Of a DNA stretch of 18,612 nucleotides, positions 8,601 through 16,043 are shown piece by piece; the stretch's first letter is position 1; each line of letters opens with the position of its first letter. The position numbers were made by a program, and so were the translations under genes. Source of the DNA: Verrucomicrobia subdivision 3 bacterium UBA693 (GTDB lineage Bacteria > Verrucomicrobiota > Verrucomicrobiia > Limisphaerales > UBA8199). The stretch is taken from contig DBMR01000057.1 of the NCBI GenBank assembly GCA_002298785.1, positions 1 to 18,612 on the forward strand. The letters run 5' to 3'. The notes under the pieces were generated by a model. That model ran no database searches. It was not told the DNA's origin and worked only from the letters and a program-made list of their open reading frames with translations.

Positions 8601-8836
8601 GCATCGCCACGGCGACGCGCCTGCGCGACAATCAGGTTCAGGTTCCCAGCGCGTGTGTCGTTAACCACGGTGCTGATGTTGCCCGCGGTCCACAACTCGC
8701 TGCCCCAGGCGTCCACCCAAAAACCTCGATACTCAGGAGTCTGCGCCCCAACCTTGACCAACCCTGCAACCATGAAACCCAGCGCCACCCAAACTCGCCA
8801 CGTATTAGCCCGACGAAACACACACACGGTCTTCAT
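5666..8836 (-). CDS. Exported GHL10-type glycoside hydrolase with Ig and propeller-like modules
   Basis: Predicted secreted glycan hydrolase of 1056 residues (ATG at 8836). Residues 1-31 are a signal peptide: basic MKTVCVFRRANTWR, a hydrophobic core, and VGA-Q cleavage. Residues about 33-390 resemble the GHL10/YngK TIM-barrel family (PF02638): YRGFWVDAW at 36-44, LEVHAWVVTY at 115-124 and VDGLNFDYIRYSS at 187-199 with the conserved acidic pair region. Next come a carboxypeptidase-regulatory-like beta-sandwich (about 420-498), an Ig-like repeat with AYQWRW (503-585), a propeller-like region of about 300 residues that may match DUF4623 (590-898), a second Ig-like repeat with AYQWQF (901-983), and a terminal module ending FYRVYW. 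The frame can be extended to a TTG at 8875, but the signal peptide argues for 8836. It lies 72 bases downstream of the membrane-protein gene and may belong to that operon; the gap has an AT-rich stretch that could hold its own promoter. Substrate unknown. Confidence 0.88.
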   Translation of the reverse strand: MKTVCVFRRANTWRVWVALGFMVAGLVKVGAQTPEYRGFWVDAWGSELWTAGNISTVVNDTRAGNLNLIVAQARRRGDALYTSHFEPKCKDIAASFDPLADLVAKAHNTNAGPYLEVHAWVVTYHIHQGTNPPPQPTHPLNLHPDWLLKDINGNFIIGNEYTFDPGHPEVQKHTFNVCMDIVTNYNVDGLNFDYIRYSSTSEGYNDVTVARFNKLFNRSGIPATSDVLWKQFRRDQVTALLRKVYLNAIAVRPNIKISCDTITWAPGPTSDSTWYANSAAWNSVLQDWRGWMEEGIMDLNIPMNYFRQSSNAGDYANWSNFAKDHRFNRQVIIGPGIYLNSVTDTIVQMRQARTATSSGNTADGACGYSFRVTNKDGLSRSIYLNALTAPSVYDPVTPAMYASAVTTPTMTWKTAPTKGHLKGYVYGGGIINPLDGARVTISGPAGRAQTNDATGFYGFVDLAPGNYVVTADFGGYASVSSNVTVSAGVVATTDLVLPAILQPIITGQPSPVNTVQGSNALFTVAVSGSTPFAYQWRWFGTNLDGATSSSLLLTDVTTNQAGPYDVVITNSYGATASAVAPLSVSIPVPPGKVTTLWQAAPGSRPYLAVNTLPTERGLAYNPVTKRLVLVSRASSSLHVYVLDAETGSDLHELSVSGISGGTYALSLVGVADDGSVYAANLTTSGASSPFKIYRWANDNPGTIPTLAYSGDPSPGSAQRWGDTLDVRGAGRDTQIIAASRSSTNVAFFTTLNGTNFTAQNVQVSGIATGDVGLGLAFGAGNTFWGKANGRALRQIAFNPAAGSGSVLRTHGDPSVPNSVSAIGVNNDLALLGGVSIASPNHLRLYELPSAPASPVLIATNLFPTDNDNTGAGTGAVDFSGDHVYALDSNNGLLALKINFAPSISNQPQELTLKAGSVATFSVTAGGTPALAYQWQFNGAAIAGATGSQYTFGPVLTNSSGYYSVLVTNWWGAATSVPALLTVTPPVAPQLNTVTFTPDGPVEISGFGDPGDFVIEASDNLQDWLAVVTIGSTNGVFRWWDPETSLPRRFYRVYWQP

Positions 8837-8908
8837 GCTGTAAAATAAAATCTCATCTGGCACTCCCCCAAGCAAGCTCTTTTGACTTTTTCCTTCGCGG
8901 CCGGGATT

Positions 8909-9430
8909 TTAAACGCCAAGAACTCGCAGCTTTTCCAGGCGCAGAATTTCGCGCCGGCACAGCCAGAGCGGCACAAAACCAAAAATCCCGAACGAACAGT
9001 CGATCAACCGCCAACCGATGGGAATGCCTCGCCAACCTCCCATAAAAAGTGCAAAAGGCGCTACCAGCACGCAGGCGATCATCCCGAACTCGATTACCCA
9101 GCGGTTCCGCACCGGGTCACGCCAGGGCCCAATAAAAGCGACCGCGATCACCACATGCGCAAACGCGAGCCAATCCGTCCCATAGGCAATGAATGGATAC
9201 CTGGCATTGGTGACCTCCAGCCCGTCCAATACTCGCACCAGCCACGTCTGCAAGCCGATGCCCGTCAAACCCAGGGCCGCGGTGATTCGCGTCAGGAGTT
9301 TGAGCTCCGATTCCAAGGGAATCGCCGTGACCCCGCTGAAGACCAGACCGGCCATGAACAGGCACAACCACCAGCGGATTTTTCGCAAGACCGCGTCCGC
9401 ACTGGTGTCGGCTGGCACGGCCGTGGTCAC
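8909..9430 (-). CDS. Four-helix membrane protein, unknown function
   Basis: I do not recognise a named family. It encodes 173 residues with four hydrophobic segments, at about 19-37, 84-101, 110-131 and 138-158, so it is an integral inner-membrane protein. Notable polar patches are PLESELKLLTRI (38-49), YGTDWLAFAHV (83-93) and GPWRDPVRNRW (101-111), and the C-terminus is basic (CRREILRLEKLR). The start is a GTG at 9430 whose bases overlap the TGA stop of the sialate esterase (GTGA, 9427-9430), a typical translational-coupling arrangement and the main evidence that it is a real gene made together with the esterase. It might be an accessory to transport or to envelope anchoring of the esterase product, but nothing in the sequence shows that. 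Confidence 0.8.
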   Translation of the reverse strand: MTTAVPADTSADAVLRKIRWWLCLFMAGLVFSGVTAIPLESELKLLTRITAALGLTGIGLQTWLVRVLDGLEVTNARYPFIAYGTDWLAFAHVVIAVAFIGPWRDPVRNRWVIEFGMIACVLVAPFALFMGGWRGIPIGWRLIDCSFGIFGFVPLWLCRREILRLEKLRVLGV

Positions 9431-11634
9431 TTCACCAGGCGAACCAGCACCCGCAAGCGCTTGGCTTTATAGGAGCCCGCATTTGCCGCAAAGGTCCAGT
9501 CAGGATTGCCTTTCGGCTGGTTACCAATCCCCAAGTCCCCACCGCCTTTGGCTTTCCAATTGTTGACCGCAAACAGGGTTTGGCGCGCCTCGGAGTTATG
9601 CACCTGCATGCTGCCGTATCCATCCACCGGCATTCCGGTCGCATCACCAAAATCATAAACCTGCGAATCCGCATTCGGGACTTTCGCCGCATTGTCCGGC
9701 CCATAATTGTTCGGCCAGAACTCCAAATTGCCGCCGCTGAGTCCGGTGCCGGTGCGAACCCCTTTGACATTGGACACCACGTTCAGGTTTTGCACGGGTT
9801 GCTGCCAATTAATCCCCGAGGTCGCGGTGGGCACTCCCAGCTTCGAAAGCTCCGTGGTGAAGGCATCCATCGAGACATAAAGATACTGTGTGCTTTCATC
9901 CGCCGACTGCAATTCCAGGAAGTAGGCGACGCGGTCAAACTTCCCCGCGAGCGACGCGCGGTTGTCCACATCGTAGGTGAACTCGCCACCGATTTTTGCG
10001 AGATCCAGATCATATACGACCTGATACTTCGAGGCTTCCGGCACCTGAAGAGCGAGCAGGTCTCGCTTGGGCACCGTGCCGGACCGAAACGCGGAGGCCG
10101 GGAGCCCGGCGGAGTTGACCAGGTTGGGCTCGGCCAGCATGCTCCAAGCGAAACGCATCGCCACCGGCTTCTTCACCTGCGGCGAGGAAAGCACCACCGA
10201 GGCGCCTTCGATCCGGGCTTCGGCCTCGACGAATCCGCCCTCATCGGCATCAATGATCTCGAACCAGTTCAACGGCTTGCCATCACGGCTGGCCAGGCCC
10301 GTCCCCGTCTCTTCAAAATTAATTCGGACCTTTTCGCCCTCCACCGCCATGGACTTGAACACCGGCCCCGAACAAATCACCCCGGGTTGCTGGTACGTTT
10401 TCGCCAAAGCCCACAAGGCCAGGCGGCGACCGACTTCTTGTTTGTTTGCGGGATGAATGTCTTTCAAGTTGCCGATGTCGGTAGTCACTGCCATGCCGGT
10501 GTTGGGAATGGCCATTGCGGCGGCTTGCGCCTCCCAAAACTCACCGATCATTTGCGGATTGCCTCCATAGTTATAGGGTGCGATCTGCACATAATAGAAC
10601 GGCATGTCGGCCAGATGCCAAATCGTTCGCCATCCCTGAATAAGCGCCCGCATGCGTTCCGTGTACAGCTTGCCTTCGCTCGCGTTGGATTCACCCTGAT
10701 ACCAAATGGCTCCCCTCAATCCAAACGGGCAAAGCGGATGGATCATGCCATTGAACAAAGCGGTGGGATTTTGCAGATCGCGCGGCGGCAATAATTCCGA
10801 CGGAAACAGCGGCATGGTCGGCTCCAGATCTTTCCGCTTTGAGGCTTCGCGGGCGCTGGCGAGCCAGGTTTCAGTCTGCTTCAGAAAATCCTCCAGCTTC
10901 GACTGGTGCACGGCGGTGCGCGGATCACCCAGTTGCACCCGCTCATAATCCTGTTTCAGGGCCGGAACGGCGCCGAAACCTTCCGGCGGCGTCCAGGATT
11001 CGATGCGGGTGCCACCCCAGGTAGCATCGATCAAACCGACCGCCACCCCCAGCTTGCGGTGCAATTCCCGCCCGAAATAATAGCCCGCGGCCGAGAAGCC
11101 ACCCCACCCGCTCTCTGCGACCGTCGTCGGAGTGCACACCTTCCAGGCTCCCTCAAAATTGGTTTGCGCCAGCGGGGTCCACCGGTTGGCCACCATCAGC
11201 AACCGAATCTCGGGATAGTTGGCCGCCGCAATTTCCTGCTGCCCATCCTGGGAGGCGCCGATCCCCATTTCCATGTTGCTCTGTCCGGAGCAAAGCCAAA
11301 CCTCGCCCACCATCACATTGGTGAATTCCAGGGTGCTGCCGCCTTGGATGGACATGGTAAGCGGTCCACCGGCTTTCATCGCCGGCAGCGTCACGCGCCA
11401 TTCTCCGCTGCTGTTGGCCTGCGCTTCCCGAACCTCCCCACCGATCCGGACCTTGACCTGCTCGCCGGCCGCAGCCCAGCCCCAGACATTGATCGGTTGA
11501 TCCCGCTGCAGGACCATGTGGTGGCCGAAAACGTTGGGGACGGTCACCGCCGCGCGGGCTTCAGTAATGTGGCCCGCAGCGAGCCAACCGGCAGCCATGA
11601 GGAGTAGCGTGTTTCGTAGAAGAGCGTTGCGCAT
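9427..11634 (-). CDS. Exported sialate O-acetylesterase (SGNH fold) with extra C-terminal domain
   Basis: Predicted secreted carbohydrate esterase, removing O-acetyl groups from sialic acids or other acetylated glycans. It has 735 residues. Residues 1-28 are a signal peptide (LLRNTLLLMAAGWLAAGHITEARA). The SGNH catalytic signature VWLCSGQSNMEMG places the nucleophile at S119. GAIWYQGESNAS (308-318) is the family's second block, and DIHPANKQEVGRR carries the catalytic D392/H394. An N-terminal beta-sandwich (about 29-105) precedes the catalytic domain, as in the family. Residues about 530-735 form an additional beta-rich domain (from QVPEASKYQVVYDLDL; with EFWPNNYGPDNAA and GYGSMQVHN) not needed for SGNH activity. 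The ATG at 11634 begins the signal peptide; only a weak GGAA precedes it. First gene of a leftward operon with the membrane protein and perhaps the GHL10 hydrolase. The true substrate may not be sialate. Confidence 0.92.
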   Translation of the reverse strand: MRNALLRNTLLLMAAGWLAAGHITEARAAVTVPNVFGHHMVLQRDQPINVWGWAAAGEQVKVRIGGEVREAQANSSGEWRVTLPAMKAGGPLTMSIQGGSTLEFTNVMVGEVWLCSGQSNMEMGIGASQDGQQEIAAANYPEIRLLMVANRWTPLAQTNFEGAWKVCTPTTVAESGWGGFSAAGYYFGRELHRKLGVAVGLIDATWGGTRIESWTPPEGFGAVPALKQDYERVQLGDPRTAVHQSKLEDFLKQTETWLASAREASKRKDLEPTMPLFPSELLPPRDLQNPTALFNGMIHPLCPFGLRGAIWYQGESNASEGKLYTERMRALIQGWRTIWHLADMPFYYVQIAPYNYGGNPQMIGEFWEAQAAAMAIPNTGMAVTTDIGNLKDIHPANKQEVGRRLALWALAKTYQQPGVICSGPVFKSMAVEGEKVRINFEETGTGLASRDGKPLNWFEIIDADEGGFVEAEARIEGASVVLSSPQVKKPVAMRFAWSMLAEPNLVNSAGLPASAFRSGTVPKRDLLALQVPEASKYQVVYDLDLAKIGGEFTYDVDNRASLAGKFDRVAYFLELQSADESTQYLYVSMDAFTTELSKLGVPTATSGINWQQPVQNLNVVSNVKGVRTGTGLSGGNLEFWPNNYGPDNAAKVPNADSQVYDFGDATGMPVDGYGSMQVHNSEARQTLFAVNNWKAKGGGDLGIGNQPKGNPDWTFAANAGSYKAKRLRVLVRLVK

Positions 11635-11850
11635 ATCAGGTTCCGAAAATGTTGTAGACCTGAAATATCATGCCGCGATTGAAACGGAAAGCGGGATTTC
11701 GACCCGGGCCGTTGGGGCCCAGGTATGGCCGATGCCAGAACATCGACCTGAGACTCGGCTTCCTCGACGGAATCCGCGCGGAGGGTCAGGGCGGTTCAGA
11801 CACCCGCCCGCCCCGTGCCGGTCACGCCCCGCGCGCTCGCGTCCATGCGG

Positions 11851-11872
11851 TTGTCATTCAAACTAATGACAA
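11851..11872. promoter_or_regulatory. Palindromic operator-like site TTGTCATT-N6-AATGACAA
   Basis: A perfect 8-bp inverted repeat (11851-11858 and 11865-11872) with a six-base spacer gives a 22-bp dyad, the size expected for a dimeric helix-turn-helix regulator. It ends 8 bases upstream of the predicted -35 box of the CotH gene, a position suited to an activator. Transcribed, it could also form an 11-bp stem with two G-U pairs. Which regulator binds it is unknown. Confidence 0.55.
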
Positions 11873-11880
11873 TTGCAGCA

Positions 11881-11910
11881 TCGACAAATCATAACAATTT
11901 TGATTATCAT
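11881..11910 (+). promoter_or_regulatory. Sigma70-like promoter of the CotH gene
   Basis: TCGACA at 11881-11886 matches the TTGACA -35 consensus at five of six positions, and TATCAT at 11905-11910 matches TATAAT at five of six, with an 18-base spacer. Transcription would start near 11917, leaving a leader of about 20 bases before the ATG at 11937. Judged by eye. Confidence 0.55.
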
Positions 11911-11936
11911 AAGATTCCTGGGAATGCCTGGGTGAA

Positions 11937-14900
11937 ATGTTTCTGATTTGTTCGCAGCAAGCCTGTAGGTGGACTCGGCCGATGGCCTTCCTGGTGTTTT
12001 TCCTCCTTCTCGGCGTACCCGCCCGCGCCGGCGTAGTGATCAATGAATTCATGGCGGCTTCCAGCGAGCGCCGCCTGACCTACGATTCCCAGGGGGTCCC
12101 GCGCCTGGGTTCCGGGATCCCGTGGACGGATCCCGCCTACAACTCCCTGAGCTGGAGCAACGGTTTGCTCCCCGCCGGTTATGGGTTTACCGGGATCGCC
12201 ACCGATCTCAGCTCCCAAATGCGATCCAAAACTCCTTCCGCCTACTTTCGCAAGGAGTTTGTGGTCACGGACACGCAAGCGGCCCTCACGAATCTGCTGA
12301 TTCTGCAAATTCAATATAACGACGGTTACGTGGCCTGGTTAAACGGCCGCGAGGTCGCCCGGGCCAATTGTGGCGCGCGTGGCCAATTCATGTTCGCGTC
12401 GCAACCGGCTTTCAACGTGAGCACCTCGAACATCGGAGTGATAGTCGGGCTGGGCGCGGCGACGAATCTGCTGGTGCCCGGCACCAATCTATTGGCCATC
12501 CAGGGGCACAACGCCGAATACCCTTCCACTGTCAGCGATTCCAGCCGCAGCACCACCCACACTCCCACGGTGGAATTCCGCTTGAACGCCAACCTGCGTC
12601 TCAGCGCCGGGGGCGACCTGACCAACTCGGTAGACCTGGTATCGGCGGGAACCGCCGGCGGCACCTGGCGCTACTTCGTCGGCATCGCCGAACCGTCCGG
12701 CGGTGTCTTCGACCCGGGACTGATCACCCGCACCTTCGTGCCGCCGGAACGGGACCAGGATGATTTCGACCAACCTGCGGCCTTCGTGGATTGGCTGGAA
12801 TTATACAATAATGGCATCGCCGCCGTGGACTTAAGCGGCTGGTCCTTGACCGATGACAAATCCCTGCCGGCCAAGTGGCGCTTTCCCACCAACACCGTGA
12901 TTGCCGCGGGCGGCTATCTCCTGGTGCTGTGCGATAGTCGTGATGAAGCCAATAAACCGGCGGGAAACGCCACTTACCTCCACACGAATTTCAAATTGTC
13001 GGATCAGGGTGAATACCTGGGGCTTTACGATCTTGCCACCAACGTGGTCGATCAACTGAAGAACGGTTATCCTAACCAAAACCCCTTCAGATCGTACGCG
13101 CGTGATCCGGTCAACCCGGCGAGTTTCGTGTTCTCCGCGACCGCCACGCCAGGGGCGTCCAACCTCGGCCCCTTCTTTTCAGCGAAAACCAGTTCGCCGC
13201 GCTTCCAGGATGCCGCGGCGCAGGACTTGCCCGGTGGCGTTTACCGCACGCAACCGCTGGCGCTTTATCTGCGACATGAAAATCCGCTGGCCGGTATCCG
13301 GTTCACCCTCGATGCCACCGAACCGACCGAATCCAACGGGATCACCTATACCAACCCGATCATGCTGCAGCAGACGCTCGAGAAGACCGGCCTGGTCGTG
13401 CGCGCCCGAGCTTTCCTTCCTGGCTTGGTGCCTTCGGATGTGGTCACCCACACCTACCTGCTCCGACAACCGAGCGCGCTCACCAATAACCCGGTGCTGA
13501 GCTTTGCCGGAGATCCTGGACGCACCTTTTACCCTCCTTACGGCCTGTTGTCAGTGGTGGGCGGTACCTATGCCGATACCGGCAGCGGTTCGATTTGGCT
13601 GGCTGGTGGCGAGCAGTCTTATCACATGCCGACCGGAGACGGCATCCCCTTCGAACGCGCCATTCATCTGGAGTATTTCCCGGTTGGCGCTTCTCCTACC
13701 AACCAAACAGGATTCGAAATCGATTGCGGCTTGCGCGTCAGCGCCAGTTCCTATACCCGGCCGCGGCTGAACCTTGCTGGTGCCGCCACCGATTCGCCCT
13801 GGGTGCCCTGGGATTCCAATCAAAAGCCCTCCTTCAACCTGTGCTTTGTCGGCGATTACGGCGATGGCATGCTCACTTACGATTTGTTCCCGCGTTATGA
13901 TGTGCACAAGTTTGATACCCTGCGAGTGCGGGCGGGCAAAAACGACAATTACAATCCGTTTATCACCGACGAACTCGTACGACGGCTCTACCAGGACATG
14001 GGTCAGGTCGGGGTCCGCGGTTTGTTCTGCTCGCTGTATTTGAACGGGATTTATCGCGGTGTCTATAACCTCTGTGAACGAGTCCGCGAACCCTTCTTCC
14101 GCGAGCATTACCGCAGCGATTTTCAGTGGGACGTTAATTACATCTACAATTGGGTGGATGGCGATTCCGTGGCTTACCAGCAACTCCTGGCCATGCTGGA
14201 CCGGGACCTGACGCTCCTGACGAACTGGCAAAACGTCACCAACCGGCTGGACGTCGTGAACGCCGCCGACTACTACCTGCTCAACATTTACGGCGCCACC
14301 TGGGATTGGCCCGGGAATAATTTCTCGATCGCGCGCGAACGGTCCACCGGACCCGATAATCGTTTCCGTTTCGTCGTGTGGGATGCCGAAGGCGCCTTCA
14401 ACGCCATCGGTTACACCGGCAAGGATGTCACCTACAACACCATCACCCGGGATCTCGTGCTGGCCCCTGGCGACGGGAGTTATAACCTGGATCTGCCGCG
14501 CATCTTTCGCCGGATGGTGGTCAGTCCGGAATTCCGCTTGCTGTTCGCCGACCGGGTGAATCGTCACCTATTCAACGGGGGTGTGCTGGATGACCGCGAC
14601 CCGGACGGTGCGGGGCCGCTGAAATCGCGCATCCGCCAGCGCCTGGATGAATTGATCGCCGAAGCCGGCCCGCTGGTAAAATACAACAGCGGCCAGACAC
14701 TGAAGACTACCGCGTTTGATACCTGGACCGCCACCGGCACCGGGCGGCGCAGCTACTTGCTCGGCAATGTCGCCGGACGCCAATACCTGCGCGACAGCAA
14801 ACTCTGGCCGTTGACTGAGCCGCCCATCTTTAACACGTTCGGGGGCACCGTTCCGCCTGGGTTCTCCCTGGTCATCACCTCGCTGGTAGCCACCGCGGTT

Positions 14901-16043
14901 CAAACCGCTAAAATCTATTACACCACCAACAACGAGGATCCCCGGCTCATCGGCGGCAGCCGAAATCCCAATGCCCTGCTCTACCAGTCGGCCCTGGCAA
15001 TCTCCAATGTCCTCAACATCAAAGCGAGAGCTCAAAATAACACCACCGCCGAATGGAGCCCGCTGACTGAAGCCACCTTCGCCCCCGCCGCAGTCGCGGC
15101 TTCCGCCGCCAACCTGGTCGTCGCCGAATTGATGTACCATCCGCCGCCGCCGACCGTTACGGAAACCACCGCCGGCTTTGTCGATCCGGATGAATTTGAG
15201 TTCGTGCGCCTGCTAAATATCGGTTCGGTGCCGATCGATTTGAACGGGGTCAAGTTTACGCTCGGCGTTACCTTTGATTTCACCGGGAGATCGATTCGTT
15301 ACCTGGCGGCAGGTGCGAGTGTACTGGCGGTGAAGAACCTCAGCGCCTTCCAACAACGCTATGGCCGCAGCCTCGACTCCATCGTGGCGGGAGAGTTTAC
15401 CGGCAACTTCTCCAATGGCGGCGAGCGGATACAACTCCTGGCCGCGAACGGCGCTATCATCAAGGACTTCTCGTTTTCCGACGCCGCCCCCTGGCCGACG
15501 CGGCCGGATGGCGACGGGCCGTCCCTCGTGCTGCGCAATCCGTTCTTGAATCCTGATCCCGGCATGGCGGGAAGCTGGCAGCCAAGCGCGATCCCGGGCG
15601 GAGTCCCCTCCGGCCAGGCACGACCGCAAACCTTTGCCCAATGGCGGGCCCTGTTCTGGGCCTTGCCAAATTCCACGAACGACCTGGTCTCCGGATTGAG
15701 CGCCGACCCGGACGGCGACGGACTCAACAATCTCTGGGAATACACGCTGGGACTGGATCCGAGCCGGAAATCAGACGCGCCGCGAGCCGCCGTGACGATG
15801 GATCCCGATACCAGCCGGCTGGTCCTCACGCTCGGGGCCGTCCCCACTGCCTCAGACGCGACCCTGGTCTGGGAGTGGAGCACGGATTTAAGCACCTGGT
15901 TCGCCGATCCAGCCTGCCTGGATCTCACACAAAGCATCCCGCAACCAGACGGCTCAGCCATCCTTACCTACACGGAAAAGGAGGCGTTCGCCGGAGTTGC
16001 CGGACGCTTCCTTCGCCTGCGGATCAAGGGACCAGGCCTCTAA
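11937..16043 (+). CDS. Exported CotH-kinase / lamin-tail mosaic protein
   Basis: A 1368-residue predicted secreted or surface protein. A signal peptide ends GVPARA-G at 31/32; an in-frame ATG at 11982 (M16) also starts a good signal peptide, so the start is not certain. VVINEFMAAS (33-42) is the first strand of a lamin-tail domain. A beta-sandwich insertion follows at about 56-265 (SAYFRKEFVV; NDGYVAWLNGREVAR 128-142), and the lamin-tail resumes at about 280-410 (FVDWLELYNNG, LSGWSLTDD). A chitobiase-like beta domain lies at 440-509. The CotH kinase region is about 560-880: RVRAGKNDNYNPFITDEL, GLFCSLYLNGIYRGVYNLCER at 695-714 and VVWDAEGAF with D816/E818. A second chitobiase-like domain (about 965-1047), a second lamin-tail (1058-1200), the calcium-type motif DPDGDGLNNLWEYTLGLDP (1257-1275) and a terminal module ending GRFLRLRI follow. 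CotH proteins phosphorylate spore-coat proteins in Bacillus; the target here is unknown. Confidence 0.9.
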   Translation: MFLICSQQACRWTRPMAFLVFFLLLGVPARAGVVINEFMAASSERRLTYDSQGVPRLGSGIPWTDPAYNSLSWSNGLLPAGYGFTGIATDLSSQMRSKTPSAYFRKEFVVTDTQAALTNLLILQIQYNDGYVAWLNGREVARANCGARGQFMFASQPAFNVSTSNIGVIVGLGAATNLLVPGTNLLAIQGHNAEYPSTVSDSSRSTTHTPTVEFRLNANLRLSAGGDLTNSVDLVSAGTAGGTWRYFVGIAEPSGGVFDPGLITRTFVPPERDQDDFDQPAAFVDWLELYNNGIAAVDLSGWSLTDDKSLPAKWRFPTNTVIAAGGYLLVLCDSRDEANKPAGNATYLHTNFKLSDQGEYLGLYDLATNVVDQLKNGYPNQNPFRSYARDPVNPASFVFSATATPGASNLGPFFSAKTSSPRFQDAAAQDLPGGVYRTQPLALYLRHENPLAGIRFTLDATEPTESNGITYTNPIMLQQTLEKTGLVVRARAFLPGLVPSDVVTHTYLLRQPSALTNNPVLSFAGDPGRTFYPPYGLLSVVGGTYADTGSGSIWLAGGEQSYHMPTGDGIPFERAIHLEYFPVGASPTNQTGFEIDCGLRVSASSYTRPRLNLAGAATDSPWVPWDSNQKPSFNLCFVGDYGDGMLTYDLFPRYDVHKFDTLRVRAGKNDNYNPFITDELVRRLYQDMGQVGVRGLFCSLYLNGIYRGVYNLCERVREPFFREHYRSDFQWDVNYIYNWVDGDSVAYQQLLAMLDRDLTLLTNWQNVTNRLDVVNAADYYLLNIYGATWDWPGNNFSIARERSTGPDNRFRFVVWDAEGAFNAIGYTGKDVTYNTITRDLVLAPGDGSYNLDLPRIFRRMVVSPEFRLLFADRVNRHLFNGGVLDDRDPDGAGPLKSRIRQRLDELIAEAGPLVKYNSGQTLKTTAFDTWTATGTGRRSYLLGNVAGRQYLRDSKLWPLTEPPIFNTFGGTVPPGFSLVITSLVATAVQTAKIYYTTNNEDPRLIGGSRNPNALLYQSALAISNVLNIKARAQNNTTAEWSPLTEATFAPAAVAASAANLVVAELMYHPPPPTVTETTAGFVDPDEFEFVRLLNIGSVPIDLNGVKFTLGVTFDFTGRSIRYLAAGASVLAVKNLSAFQQRYGRSLDSIVAGEFTGNFSNGGERIQLLAANGAIIKDFSFSDAAPWPTRPDGDGPSLVLRNPFLNPDPGMAGSWQPSAIPGGVPSGQARPQTFAQWRALFWALPNSTNDLVSGLSADPDGDGLNNLWEYTLGLDPSRKSDAPRAAVTMDPDTSRLVLTLGAVPTASDATLVWEWSTDLSTWFADPACLDLTQSIPQPDGSAILTYTEKEAFAGVAGRFLRLRIKGPGL

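Larger units (their letters stand above)
11635..11936. other. Divergent intergenic region, 302 bases
   Basis: This gap separates the leftward esterase operon from the rightward CotH gene. The right-hand 90 bases are AT-rich and hold a palindrome and a promoter (listed separately). The left-hand 200 bases are GC-rich, with only a short 5-bp stem (GGGCC 11706-11710 with GGCCC 11716-11720). I could not pick out a convincing promoter for the esterase, and I see no small gene. Confidence 0.6.

Noticed and set aside
9580..10794. 404-codon plus-strand open frame
   Set aside because: Lies opposite the sialate esterase, whose catalytic motifs are intact; composition is that of a reverse-complement shadow.
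13551..14567. 338-codon minus-strand open frame
   Set aside because: Opposite the CotH kinase region, which has clear motifs; no protein signature of its own.
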